Source: SB21 sp964415295
GTDB taxonomy: Bacteria > CLD3 > SB21
Direction of reading: 5' to 3'
Assembly (NCBI GenBank): GCA_964415295.1
Contig: CAYPYN010000005.1
Location: 1 to 64,000, forward strand
DNA: 64,000 nucleotides
Part shown: positions 52,457-61,133 of the stretch, in pieces
Layout of the letters: every line of letters starts with the position of its first letter
Position numbering within the stretch: the first letter of the stretch is position 1
Translations under genes and position numbers: made by a program
The notes under the pieces: model-generated
What the model saw: only the letters and a program-made list of their open reading frames with translations
Told to the model about the DNA's origin: nothing
Database searches by the model: none

Positions 52457-53066
52457 TTGCAAAATCCTTTGTTTATCATTCTTACTGACGGCCGGTTGCG
52501 CCACAACTACGGCGCCCCTCGGATGGCTTCCCAGTTCTGAAGCCAGTGCGTACGATCTGTTTGGCGGCTGGCTCATGGTCGAATACATGTCCAGCAAATC
52601 CTGGGAGCGTGTGGACGGGGAATTGATCGCCGTTGAACCCGACAAACTGTTTGTACTTCCTTATTCTTCCATGAAGAGAAATTCAGCCGCGGGATCACAG
52701 GCGTCTGTCAGCCCGGACACGACGTGGACGCTCCTGGAGATCCCCAAAGACCAGATCATCAAAGCCAACCTTATGGGTTATCAGTCTGACCATCATGTGA
52801 TCGGATTATGGTCTGTCGCAGGACTTTTGTCAACGGTCAGCCATGGCGTGATCCTGATTTTCTCGGCGCCGGTCTGGCTGCTTGCAGGTCTTGGATCTAC
52901 CGCATCCCAATCGCACATGCCTGAACTAGTGTATCCAAAGGTCAAATGGGAACAATTGTCCACTTATGCCCGATTCCCGCAAGGATTGCCTCCGGGTCTC
53001 GACCGCACGGCCCTGAGACCCAAATACTATTTTCCGGAACAAACAATCACTTTCTCACGCAAATAA
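52443..53066 (+). CDS. Lipoprotein with hydrophobic central segment, unknown
   Basis: The 207-residue protein has a signal peptide ending LLTAGC. A small beta domain (VDGELIAVEPDKLFVLPYSSM, IPKDQIIKANLMGY) is followed by a hydrophobic stretch (GLLSTVSHGVILIFSAPVWLLAGLG), which may be a membrane segment. The beta-then-hydrophobic order repeats what the N-terminal part of gene 58737 shows, so this gene and 50909 together may correspond to that one protein. It overlaps gene 50909 by 14 nt and is surely co-translated with it. No family is named. Confidence 0.68.
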   Translation: MFVRNCKILCLSFLLTAGCATTTAPLGWLPSSEASAYDLFGGWLMVEYMSSKSWERVDGELIAVEPDKLFVLPYSSMKRNSAAGSQASVSPDTTWTLLEIPKDQIIKANLMGYQSDHHVIGLWSVAGLLSTVSHGVILIFSAPVWLLAGLGSTASQSHMPELVYPKVKWEQLSTYARFPQGLPPGLDRTALRPKYYFPEQTITFSRK

Positions 53067-53128
53067 CTTCTTTCGATTATTGCTTTTCCCCGTTACGACC
53101 GTAGTTAAGACTACCCCCGCGGAATTAC

Positions 53129-53157
53129 TTGAACAAATACATAATTTACCTTAAATT
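53129..53157 (+). promoter_or_regulatory. Sigma70-type promoter of ansA-panC
   Basis: TTGAAC, a 17-base spacer and TAAATT. The start site would fall near 53164, only about 15 nt before the ansA start codon. Confidence 0.6.
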
Positions 53158-53178
53158 GCGCCCTCAACGGAACTTTTT

Positions 53179-54174
53179 ATGAAAAAAATCCTGCTGATAC
53201 ACACGGGCGGTACTATGGGTATGACGCCCGGACAGAACGATGACATACTGTCTTCGCATTTTATCGATGAGATCTTTCAGTATATTCCCGGCGCACGGGA
53301 TATCGCTGAGATCGATTTTCAGAGTTGTTTCACCGTAGATAGTTCTAATATCTCTATCCCTCACTGGATCGAACTGGGTTCCCTGGTATCCGACCAGATC
53401 GAAAGATACGACGGCTTTGTCATCATTCACGGTACGGACACGATGAGTTATACCGCGAGCGCGTTATCATTCATGCTCAACAACCTGCCGAAACCCGTTA
53501 TCCTTACCGGTTCCCAGCGTCCGCTCAGCGTCATACGAACCGATGCCAAGAACAACCTGATCAATGCGATCGAATTGGCGACCTATGATATTCCTGAAGT
53601 CGGCATATTCTTTGATTACAAACTTTTTCGCGGTAACCGCGCGAAAAAGATCAGCATCGACGACTTCGACGCCTATGCTTCGCCCAATTATCCGCTGCTC
53701 GCCGAAGTAGGCTTACGTATAGAGGTCAAGAATAATCATCGGTCCCCCGGCGGAATTTTTCGGCTGGATAGAAAATTCGGTAACGAAGTATTATGTCTCC
53801 GCATTTTCCCTGGCATGAATCCTTCGTTCCTCGACTATCTGTTGTCCAGTCAAGTCAAAGTGGTCATATTTGAAGCCTTTGGGGCGGGCAATGTACCCGT
53901 GATGGATGGATCGTTGATACCCTTCATAGAAAAAATGACAAGTGCGGGAAAATTGGTGGCTCTGTCAAGCCAGTCGATGAATGGATCGGTTGATCTCCAA
54001 TTATACGACTGCGGACGCAGCGCCCAAAAAGCGGGCGCGCTGTCGTGCGGCGACATGACGACCGAAGCGGCCATCATAAAGGCCATGTACCTGTTAGGAC
54101 AATTTGACGGTCAGATTCAAAAAGTAAGAAGTAATTTCACCCGGGACCTGGCCGGAGAGATCACGGAAGCGTAG
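53179..54174 (+). CDS. ansA: Type I L-asparaginase
   Basis: The enzyme turns asparagine into aspartate and ammonia. The first catalytic threonine is in HTGGTMGM (residues about 8-15), the second in VIIHGTDTMSYTASALSFML (about 81-100), and SQRPLSVIRTDAKNNLINA follows. The 331 residues and lack of a signal peptide fit the cytoplasmic type I enzyme. panC begins 2 nt after its stop. Aspartate supplied here feeds beta-alanine for pantothenate, which gives the pairing a metabolic sense (inference). Confidence 0.94.
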   Translation: MKKILLIHTGGTMGMTPGQNDDILSSHFIDEIFQYIPGARDIAEIDFQSCFTVDSSNISIPHWIELGSLVSDQIERYDGFVIIHGTDTMSYTASALSFMLNNLPKPVILTGSQRPLSVIRTDAKNNLINAIELATYDIPEVGIFFDYKLFRGNRAKKISIDDFDAYASPNYPLLAEVGLRIEVKNNHRSPGGIFRLDRKFGNEVLCLRIFPGMNPSFLDYLLSSQVKVVIFEAFGAGNVPVMDGSLIPFIEKMTSAGKLVALSSQSMNGSVDLQLYDCGRSAQKAGALSCGDMTTEAAIIKAMYLLGQFDGQIQKVRSNFTRDLAGEITEA

Positions 54175-54176
54175 AT

Positions 54177-55022
54177 ATGATCGTAATAACATCACCGGAT
54201 GAGATGCAAAATTGGTCCGCGGCCCGTCGTGCGGAAAACAGACGGATCGGATTCGTACCAACCATGGGTTGTCTGCACGCCGGTCACCTGAGTCTTGTGG
54301 ATATCGCGCGCCGGCAGGGAAAATGCGATCGGATCGTCATGAGCATCTTTGTCAATCCGCTTCAATTCGGACCCAATGAGGATTTCGATCGTTACCCGCG
54401 CACATGGGATCAAGACAGGAAATTGGCTGAAGAGGCCGGCGCAGACGTGATATTCTATCCTTCGGTCAAGGACATGTACCCGGAGAATGCGCGCACGGTG
54501 GTTGACGTGGAAGAATTGGGCAAGGTCATGTGCGGGGTATCGAGACCGACTCACTTCCGGGGCGTGACCACGGTAGTCGCGAAATTATTCAACATAGTCT
54601 CACCGCACACCGCCGTATTCGGACAAAAGGATGCCCAGCAGTTCATGATCATTCGCCGCATGACCGAAGACCTGAGGATAAATGTCGAACTGATCATGGC
54701 TCCCATCGTGCGTGAGAAGGACGGACTGGCCATGAGTTCCAGGAATATTTACCTGAATCCGGCCGAAAGGGCACAGGCTGTTTGTCTTTCGCAAAGCCTG
54801 GAACTGGCGCGAAATCTGGTCGCAAGCGGCGAAACCAATGGCGCCCTCATCAAGGAACGCATGCGCCAACACATTAGCGGCCATCCTCTGGCAAAAATTG
54901 ACTATATAACCATCGTTGAAACAGAAACGCTGAGCGAATTAACGGAAGCGACGCCAAAAGCCCTTGTAGCTTTGGCTGTTTATTTTGGGAAGACGAGACT
55001 GATCGACAATATGATTCTTTAG
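54177..55022 (+). CDS. panC: Pantothenate synthetase
   Basis: PanC joins pantoate and beta-alanine with ATP. The 281 residues have the nucleotide motif PTMGCLHAGH near 28-37 and SIFVNPLQFGPNEDFDRYPRT (substrate site). GQKDAQQ and MSSRN (the KMSxS-like loop) follow. The full enzyme is present. It is separated from ansA by only 2 nt, so translation is coupled. The other genes of the pantothenate pathway are not in the window. Confidence 0.97.
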   Translation: MIVITSPDEMQNWSAARRAENRRIGFVPTMGCLHAGHLSLVDIARRQGKCDRIVMSIFVNPLQFGPNEDFDRYPRTWDQDRKLAEEAGADVIFYPSVKDMYPENARTVVDVEELGKVMCGVSRPTHFRGVTTVVAKLFNIVSPHTAVFGQKDAQQFMIIRRMTEDLRINVELIMAPIVREKDGLAMSSRNIYLNPAERAQAVCLSQSLELARNLVASGETNGALIKERMRQHISGHPLAKIDYITIVETETLSELTEATPKALVALAVYFGKTRLIDNMIL

Positions 55023-55050
55023 GCTACATTAAAGAAGAAAGGGAGATCGT

Positions 55051-55683
55051 ATGTTATTCGGAGAAAAACCCAAAAGATCCATCAAAGGTTCGCTGTTGAT
55101 CGCAAGGCTCCAGTACATTCAACACTTGAATCTCAATTGGATGGAGGTGCTGAAACTGCTGCCTGCCGAAGATCTCAGAAAAATGATTAAGGGTAATTTT
55201 ACTTTGGAAGAATATTTCGCCACGCCTGAGCACATGATGCGTTCGATTTCAGGCGCTACCTGGTACGACGGTGTTTATTACAACTCCATGATAAAAGCTA
55301 TGATTTTTCAGGCCAAAAAAGAGAAAAATATGGCCACCGAACAAGTGTGCACGGAGAGCGGCCGATTCACGGCAGAACTGCATTTGAAAGGATTGATGTC
55401 CTACGTTTTGGGATGGGGGTCTGTGGAAAGGACCATCAGCCTGATCTCAAAAGGTTGGAGTTCGTATTACTCCGAAGGCGATATTAGGATTATTAAAGAT
55501 GTTGTCGGTGAAGCCCAGGTCGATGTCGTCATTGACTATCTGATACCCGAGTTGCAATTCGTTTCTGTCGGTTACTTCCAAAAGGTCATGGAGAAGAAAG
55601 GCGTTAAGAAATTCAACATACGATCCTCCTATTCAATTGATGCCGGAGGAACTTTTCACTATTACTTTACGTGGGAACCTTGA
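55051..55683 (+). CDS. Unknown protein resembling DUF2378 (TIGR02265) proteins
   Basis: The 210-residue soluble protein begins IKGSLLIARLQYIQHLNLNWMEVLKLLPAEDLRKM, which follows the (I/V)KG..L..RL.......W..VL..LP.ED pattern of DUF2378, known mainly from Myxococcales. The later WSSYYSEGDIRII and SYSIDAGGTFHYYFTWEP also fit. The function is unknown. AAAGGGAG stands 5-6 nt before the ATG. Its stop overlaps the start of the uridylyltransferase gene (TGATG). Confidence 0.6.
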   Translation: MLFGEKPKRSIKGSLLIARLQYIQHLNLNWMEVLKLLPAEDLRKMIKGNFTLEEYFATPEHMMRSISGATWYDGVYYNSMIKAMIFQAKKEKNMATEQVCTESGRFTAELHLKGLMSYVLGWGSVERTISLISKGWSSYYSEGDIRIIKDVVGEAQVDVVIDYLIPELQFVSVGYFQKVMEKKGVKKFNIRSSYSIDAGGTFHYYFTWEP

Positions 55684-56435
55684 TGAAATTTGTCACCGTA
55701 ATCATGGCGGCGGGGAAAGGCACCCGCATGAAATCGGATCTGGCCAAAGTTCTGCATCCGCTGAACGGGAAGCCGATGATCCATTATGTCATTCAATTGG
55801 CCCGGGACCTGGGTTCCGATCGGGTTATTGCGATCATCGGACATCAAAAGGAGCGGGTCAAAGAAGTATTGAGCGATGAACACATCGAATTCGCCGTACA
55901 GGAGCCGCAATTGGGCACGGGACACGCCGTGATGCAGACGGAATCATTACTGGAACATTATGACGGCCCTGTGTTAGTACTGTCGGGAGATGTGCCCGTA
56001 CTGACGCACGCCACTATGAAGCATCTGGTCGATCTTCATCATCGTGAATCCGCTGTGGCCACCGTTCTCACCACACACATGCCCGACCCGACCGGATACG
56101 GCCGCGTGATCAGGCGTGCGGACGGCTCCGTCCAGAAGACCGTCGAACATAAAGATGCTTCGGATCATGAAAGAGAGATCAACGAGATCAACTCAGGCAT
56201 TTATATGTTCCAATCCAAAGCATTGTTCGGGGCCCTTAAGAGGATCAATTCCAACAATGCTCAGAATGAATATTATCTGCCGGACGTCTTGAAGATCTTT
56301 ATTGATGAAGGAAAAAAGGTTTGCGCTTATATCACCGAAGACCATCGTGAGATCTCCGGTATCAATACGGTGGAACAGTTGAAGGAAGCGGAGTCCATAC
56401 TGAATTCTAAATCACAAACACCACATTTCAAATAA
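55683..56435 (+). CDS. Nucleotidyltransferase corresponding to the N-terminal half of GlmU
   Basis: The 250-residue protein carries the uridylyltransferase half of GlmU: VIMAAGKGTRMKSDLAKVLHPLNGKPM, QLGTGHAVMQ, VLSGDVPVL and EINSGIYMF. It ends after about 250 residues, where GlmU continues into the left-handed beta-helix acetyltransferase; no such sequence follows. It should make UDP-GlcNAc from GlcNAc-1-phosphate if the acetylated substrate is made elsewhere. The ATG at 55683 is preferred over a GTG at 55671. It overlaps the previous gene by 1 nt. Confidence 0.88.
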   Translation: MKFVTVIMAAGKGTRMKSDLAKVLHPLNGKPMIHYVIQLARDLGSDRVIAIIGHQKERVKEVLSDEHIEFAVQEPQLGTGHAVMQTESLLEHYDGPVLVLSGDVPVLTHATMKHLVDLHHRESAVATVLTTHMPDPTGYGRVIRRADGSVQKTVEHKDASDHEREINEINSGIYMFQSKALFGALKRINSNNAQNEYYLPDVLKIFIDEGKKVCAYITEDHREISGINTVEQLKEAESILNSKSQTPHFK

Positions 56436-56526
56436 TTGCTTTAGTTCTAGTTTTGAGTATGGGAGTGTATTCGAGATCTGACATTTGAAAATTGATAATT
56501 TTTAATCATAAAGGAGAGAGCAAGAA

Positions 56527-57543
56527 ATGTATCATGTTACCTTGATCCCCGGTGACGGTATCGGACCATCGATCATGGAAGCCGCCGTAAAAGTGCTTGA
56601 AGCAACCGGGATCCAATTCAGTTGGGATGAACGTCTGGCCGGAATGGCCGCCGTGGAAAAATTTGACACCCCTATCCCGTTCGAAACATTGGAATCGATC
56701 CGTCACTCAAGGATCGCTTTCAAAGGCCCTTTGACCACTCCGGTTGGCGGAGGTTACCGCAGCGTCAATGTCGCTTTGCGGCAGGAGTTCGAACTCTATG
56801 CCAACGTCCGCCCGGCCACATCTTTTGAAGGCGTGGATTCCCGTTATCAGAACGTTAACATCATGATCGTTCGCGAGAATACGGAAGGGCTCTATTCAGG
56901 TATAGAACATTTTATCAAGGCGGACGGCATCAATATTGCCGCTGAAAGCACAGCCGTGATCACGCGCTCCGGTGCGGAAAAATCGGTTCGTTATGCGTTC
57001 GAATACGCCCGAAAGAACAAACGTAAACGGGTGACTTTGGTTCACAAGGCCAATATCCTCAAATGCACGTCCGGTCTCTTTTTGGAAGTCGGCAAAGAAA
57101 TTTCCAAAGAATATCCGGATGTTGAATTTCAGGACAAGATCATCGACGCTTGCGCCATGCAAATGGTATTAGATCCTACGGTGTTTGATGTCATGGTCAC
57201 GACGAACCTATTCGGCGACATCTTGTCGGATCTTGCGGCCGGACTTGTCGGCGGGCTTGGGCTGACTCCGGGTGCCAATATAGGCAAAACGGCCGCGATC
57301 TTCGAGGCCGTTCACGGCAGTGCGCCGGACATTGCGGGAAAGAACATCGCCAATCCGACGGCCGTGATCATGGGAGGTATCATGATGCTGGAATATCTGG
57401 GCGAACACGAGGCCGCGATCCGTGTGGAAAAAGCCGTTCGTGAAGTGATCAAAGAAGGAAAATTCGTCACGCCCGATCTCAATAAGAAGTCGACCTGCGG
57501 AACAAAAGAATTCGGTGCTGAAGTGGCCCGGCGGATCAGATAA
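56527..57543 (+). CDS. NAD-dependent isocitrate dehydrogenase (IDH3-like)
   Basis: The enzyme oxidises isocitrate to 2-oxoglutarate. The 338-residue length, the start TLIPGDGIGPSIMEAAVKVL, the metal/substrate block IVRENTEGLYSGIEH and the C-terminal EAVHGSAPDIAGKNIANPTA place it in the NAD-type branch of the isocitrate/isopropylmalate family. The serine of the substrate loop is in GGYRSVNVALRQ. AAAGGAGAG precedes the ATG. A 3-isopropylmalate dehydrogenase is less likely because no leucine genes are adjacent and the RENTEGLY.GIEH motif is IDH-like. Confidence 0.9.
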   Translation: MYHVTLIPGDGIGPSIMEAAVKVLEATGIQFSWDERLAGMAAVEKFDTPIPFETLESIRHSRIAFKGPLTTPVGGGYRSVNVALRQEFELYANVRPATSFEGVDSRYQNVNIMIVRENTEGLYSGIEHFIKADGINIAAESTAVITRSGAEKSVRYAFEYARKNKRKRVTLVHKANILKCTSGLFLEVGKEISKEYPDVEFQDKIIDACAMQMVLDPTVFDVMVTTNLFGDILSDLAAGLVGGLGLTPGANIGKTAAIFEAVHGSAPDIAGKNIANPTAVIMGGIMMLEYLGEHEAAIRVEKAVREVIKEGKFVTPDLNKKSTCGTKEFGAEVARRIR

Positions 57544-57602
57544 TTTTTGATGTTGCAAGTGCCGCGCTGATGAAGTACCTTAATAACGCCAATCTTATTA
57601 GG

Positions 57603-57608
57603 TAGTCT
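57603..57608 (+). promoter_or_regulatory. TAGTCT element upstream of gene 57663
   Basis: GGTAGTCTAAG stands 60 bp before the start codon, the same motif as at 42044, 43195 and 45187. No CRP-type palindrome is visible here. Confidence 0.3.
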
Positions 57609-57662
57609 AAGCTTCTTTTCTTTCAGCAATATTTTGATCCCGTGAGCAAGGCGGAGGATGCC

Positions 57663-58721
57663 ATGCCTCTAAGAACATTATTCTTTTTGTTTCTGCTTGC
57701 TTTAAACTTGCCAAAACCGCTCGCCGCTCAGGACAGCTCCCGCATTGTCATCATCAGTCCGCGGGTCGGGATAGTTATTGACCGTGATGAGCGCGACAAA
57801 TTCTATTTATTTACGCGGTTTAATAATTTTCTTCGGGCCGTTTTCTACCAATCACCCGATTCAGGTTATACCTGCCGGATCGAACTCCAACATCCCCATG
57901 GAGTTTCAGATACATCGATCTTCTACTCCGACATCACTCTGCGAACCGCCGCCGAGCGAATCAACCATTTCGAGGATCTGATGGAGGGAAAATACCGGAT
58001 GGGTACCGATCCGCCGGAGATCCAACTCTATTCAGGACCAGAGATTCCAATGACGATCTCATCAAAAAAAATCACCGTTCAAAGATCGAGAGAACTCCTT
58101 CCTTTTGATTCGAAAGACCGGGAAAGTTTTCCAAATGTCCGGATTGGCGCCGGGATCAGTTCCTATTCGCCGGATTTCAGCGGCCTGAATGCAGCGATCA
58201 ATGCGATCGAGGACCGATACCGAAATCCGCCTTTCACAGTAACGCATCAAGATGCCGGTTTTGATGTTTCTTCCTTGCAATGGTATTCTATTAATGTACG
58301 AATTTCCAACCGTTTGGCTGTTTTTCTTGAGACCGGCTTGCCGTTAAGAGGCCGTGATCAATTCTCTGCGGCTTCCTTGTCATTATTATACTTCTACTAT
58401 CCCGACGCTCCATCCTGGATACGTCCCTATTTTGGGGCGGGCATTGGGAAGTACCACTTCTCAGCAAACTTGGAATATTTCGTCCCGGTTGACAGCGATT
58501 ACACTTTCCTGGATGAAATCAAGTTCAATGGCGGAGGAACAGGGTACTCGCTTATGAATGGTGTTGAAATAGGATCTGCATCCAAACCCGGATTGAACGT
58601 GACTCTATTTGTCAATTATCTTTTTGTGCCTGAGCTAAGAAAAAAACTGCCGGAAGGGGTAACGGGTCGTGTTCGCTTGAGCAGTTTCTTATTCGGAGCC
58701 CAAGTGTATTTGCGTCTCTGA
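57663..58721 (+). CDS. Exported protein, probable outer-membrane beta-barrel part
   Basis: The 352-residue protein has a signal peptide (to about 25, PLAAQ). A first domain of strands is followed by a C-terminal half rich in alternating aromatic and polar strands (SLSLLYFYYPDAPSWIRPYFGAGIGKYHF, VTLFVNYLFVPEL), ending in QVYLRL, as in small outer-membrane barrels. GGAGG stands 6 nt before the ATG at 57663, so the upstream GTG at 57642 is not used. The next gene starts 15 nt after its stop; the two form one transcription unit. No precise family is recognised. Confidence 0.72.
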   Translation: MPLRTLFFLFLLALNLPKPLAAQDSSRIVIISPRVGIVIDRDERDKFYLFTRFNNFLRAVFYQSPDSGYTCRIELQHPHGVSDTSIFYSDITLRTAAERINHFEDLMEGKYRMGTDPPEIQLYSGPEIPMTISSKKITVQRSRELLPFDSKDRESFPNVRIGAGISSYSPDFSGLNAAINAIEDRYRNPPFTVTHQDAGFDVSSLQWYSINVRISNRLAVFLETGLPLRGRDQFSAASLSLLYFYYPDAPSWIRPYFGAGIGKYHFSANLEYFVPVDSDYTFLDEIKFNGGGTGYSLMNGVEIGSASKPGLNVTLFVNYLFVPELRKKLPEGVTGRVRLSSFLFGAQVYLRL

Positions 58722-58736
58722 CGCAGGAGATTAGAC

Positions 58737-60296
58737 ATGACAAGCTTATCGAAACGCGTCCTCATGACGCTTATGGTTATCATGATGATTGGTGCCGGGT
58801 GTTTCTATAAAAAAACGGCCTCCACAAGATCCGATTTGTCGGATCCGGAAAGCATTGAAGAATTAACGGTGATGACGAAACAAAATGCAACGTACCGTCT
58901 CCACAAATTCGTTCTGAAGGATTCTTCCATTCTGGGAGATGGTTTTTACCTGTATGAAGGCAAGAAAACACCTTTTCACGGCGAGATCCGCTTTGAAGAT
59001 ATTTCGTACGTGCAGATGACGAAGTTAAGTCTTCTTCGGGGCATCGTGATGACCGTACCGATCGTCATTATTGGATCGGCCGCGCTTCAGCGGTTAAAGA
59101 AAGATGACGGTTTCTCTGTTACAGAGGTGTTGAGAAAACACTACCCGTCCAGCGGCGGCGGCGGATCGTGTCCCTTTGTTTATTCATGGGACGGACAACA
59201 ATATGTCATGGAAGGGGAAGCTATTTCCACGGGATGGGGACGTGCGTTCGAAACTGAAACAAGACACGTATTACCGTCTTTGAGTTCAGAAAACGATCGA
59301 TTGAGAATAAACATAACGAATGAACGACCGGAAACCTATTACATCAACAGTGTCGAGTTGCTTTGTGTTGAGTCAAGCGCTGGAAGCGGCGTCGCCGCAG
59401 ATCCTGATGGAAATTTCTGGCCGATCACTGAACCGATTTCTCCGATTCGCTCCAAGGACCGAGCGGGTTTTGACATACGATCAAAGATCAGCAAAGCCGA
59501 CCATGTGAGCTGGTTCTTTCACTCTTCAAATGCGCCATATCACGATTCGATTGAGTTGGTTTTCGAGAAACCACCCCAAGGTACGGAAGCCACGTTGCTG
59601 TTTCGTTCCATCAATACGGAACTGTTCAGCGCCGTTCTTCAAACACTCTCCAATTACTACGACGGTCAAATGTTAGACTTCGCCAAAGCATTGGAGACCG
59701 ATCCTGAAATGATCGCACTTATGAATGCATGGTTAAACGAAAGCTCCCTCAAAGCTTCGCTTTGGAAGGATGGACAGTGGAAGATCATAGGAACCATTCC
59801 TCCCGAAGCCAACGCCGTTCCCTTCACGAGGGCTTTGCGTTTTGACGCATCGGGTGTCACCGACGACACCATCAGGATTCGTCTGACCGGCCTGAGCGAA
59901 GGATGGAAGCTCGATGCCGTACAGATCGATTGGAATTCTGCAACACCTCTGCCGTTTCTCCGGATCGATCATTCATTCGTCATGGGACCCTGCGATAACG
60001 ACGATTCGATGTTAGTAAGCAAGGATGATCGCTATTCGGTATTACTGCCCGGTGATGAGATACAGCTGGAGTTCGACAAGCCTGCACAAAAAGCGGGTAA
60101 GATCTGGTCGTATGCTGTTGAAGTTCGGGGCTACATACACGAGTGGTTCCCAAAGCCATCAAAGAATCCCTACTCTGGCCTGGCTGATTTGTTCGGAGAG
60201 GATGTTAAGACAGAATATCTTAAGGCGATACTTCGTGATCGATCTGTCTTCCTGCCTTTGGTTCTTGCCGAATGGGAAAACATGAGGAAGAATTGA
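58737..60296 (+). CDS. Large lipoprotein with CPxxYxxDG module, paralog of 50909
   Basis: The 519-residue protein has a lipoprotein signal ending MMIGAGC and a beta domain with EIRFEDISYVQMTK. A hydrophobic segment (GIVMTVPIVIIGSAAL) follows, then GSCPFVYSWDGQQYVMEGEA and a long beta-rich part. Blocks IELVFEKPPQGTEATLLFRSI and GDEIQLEFDKP match the order in gene 50909. Its first ~120 residues also recall the separate gene 52443. Five-prime AGGAG stands 8 nt before the ATG. It ends 10 nt before the convergent YjbR gene, with no clear terminator between. Confidence 0.75.
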   Translation: MTSLSKRVLMTLMVIMMIGAGCFYKKTASTRSDLSDPESIEELTVMTKQNATYRLHKFVLKDSSILGDGFYLYEGKKTPFHGEIRFEDISYVQMTKLSLLRGIVMTVPIVIIGSAALQRLKKDDGFSVTEVLRKHYPSSGGGGSCPFVYSWDGQQYVMEGEAISTGWGRAFETETRHVLPSLSSENDRLRINITNERPETYYINSVELLCVESSAGSGVAADPDGNFWPITEPISPIRSKDRAGFDIRSKISKADHVSWFFHSSNAPYHDSIELVFEKPPQGTEATLLFRSINTELFSAVLQTLSNYYDGQMLDFAKALETDPEMIALMNAWLNESSLKASLWKDGQWKIIGTIPPEANAVPFTRALRFDASGVTDDTIRIRLTGLSEGWKLDAVQIDWNSATPLPFLRIDHSFVMGPCDNDDSMLVSKDDRYSVLLPGDEIQLEFDKPAQKAGKIWSYAVEVRGYIHEWFPKPSKNPYSGLADLFGEDVKTEYLKAILRDRSVFLPLVLAEWENMRKN

Positions 60297-60306
60297 ACCG
60301 CTCTTG

Positions 60307-60651
60307 CTAAAGTTTTTGCTTCTGCTTTTTAGTTAAACCCGCGACGACCAGATCATACGAATGATCGATCATGATCAGAATTTCTTTGTACGGAACCGAG
60401 CCGTCGAGATAAACGCTGTTCCAGTGTTTTTTGTTCATATGATAGCCCGGCTTCACACCTTCGAACCTCTCCCGCCACTCGATCGCCTGTTCGGGATCGG
60501 CTTTCAGATTGATGAACTCCGTAAAAGTGGTATTGACCAGTAAAAATATCTTGCCGGCCACGCGAAATACCAGCGTTTCCTCGTCAAACGGAAAATCTTC
60601 CGTGACGCCTTTCTTATTCAGGCAATGTTCGCGGATGGTCTCCAGGTTCAT
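60307..60651 (-). CDS. MmcQ/YjbR family protein
   Basis: The 114-residue protein fits the YjbR/MmcQ family: an N-terminal helix (LETIREHCLNKKGVTEDFPF), then ETLVFRVAGKIFLLVN and the family hallmark GYHMNKKHWNSVYLDGS near the middle. Members have a double-wing DNA-binding-like fold, but no function is established. It starts at an ATGA overlap with the DinB gene and is the last gene of the minus-strand operon that begins with the M1 aminopeptidase. Confidence 0.9.
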   Translation of the reverse strand: MNLETIREHCLNKKGVTEDFPFDEETLVFRVAGKIFLLVNTTFTEFINLKADPEQAIEWRERFEGVKPGYHMNKKHWNSVYLDGSVPYKEILIMIDHSYDLVVAGLTKKQKQKL

Positions 60652-61133
60652 AGCTTATATTGTGACCAGATCTGCTCAAGGTGATTTTTCAGATGTCCGA
60701 CATAATCGCGTATGAAATAATCCAGGGTCGCCGGTTCATTTTCAGGAACGGTCTTCCACGCGATCTCATGTAAATTGTGCCTGGATCTTTTTTGAAGCAA
60801 CACGGATTCCGGGATCTGTCTTACGGTGTGAATAATGTGCCGGTTGTAGGCGTACCACAGATGAACCATTTCGGTCCAGTTTGCCGTGTCGTAACGCTGA
60901 ACCCGTACCCATTCCTCCTGATCGTAACCCGGAAAGGTCAGGTCCTCTGTAAATTGAGCCCGAACGAACCTCTGGTGATTATTGGCTGCCGAATCGATCA
61001 AGTGTCCGATGATCTGAATGGCCGACCATTTACCGGGGGATTTTGCCAGCCTGCTTTCGGCTTCGTTCAGTGAAAAGAGGCGCTTTGAAGCGGCATCCAG
61101 TGTTATGCTGAATTCATCAAGAAACGTTTTCAT
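60648..61133 (-). CDS. DinB-family protein
   Basis: The 161-residue protein has the DinB/YfiT four-helix bundle pattern. The three metal-binding histidines are probably in IGHLIDSAANNHQRF (near residue 45), VHLWYAYNRHIIHTV (near 94) and DYVGHLKNHLEQI at the end. These proteins are metal-dependent, several act as thiol-dependent transferases, and the family expands in soil and FCB bacteria. It overlaps the NTF2-like gene by 17 nt and the YjbR gene by 4 nt, so translation is tightly coupled. Confidence 0.9.
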   Translation of the reverse strand: MKTFLDEFSITLDAASKRLFSLNEAESRLAKSPGKWSAIQIIGHLIDSAANNHQRFVRAQFTEDLTFPGYDQEEWVRVQRYDTANWTEMVHLWYAYNRHIIHTVRQIPESVLLQKRSRHNLHEIAWKTVPENEPATLDYFIRDYVGHLKNHLEQIWSQYKL

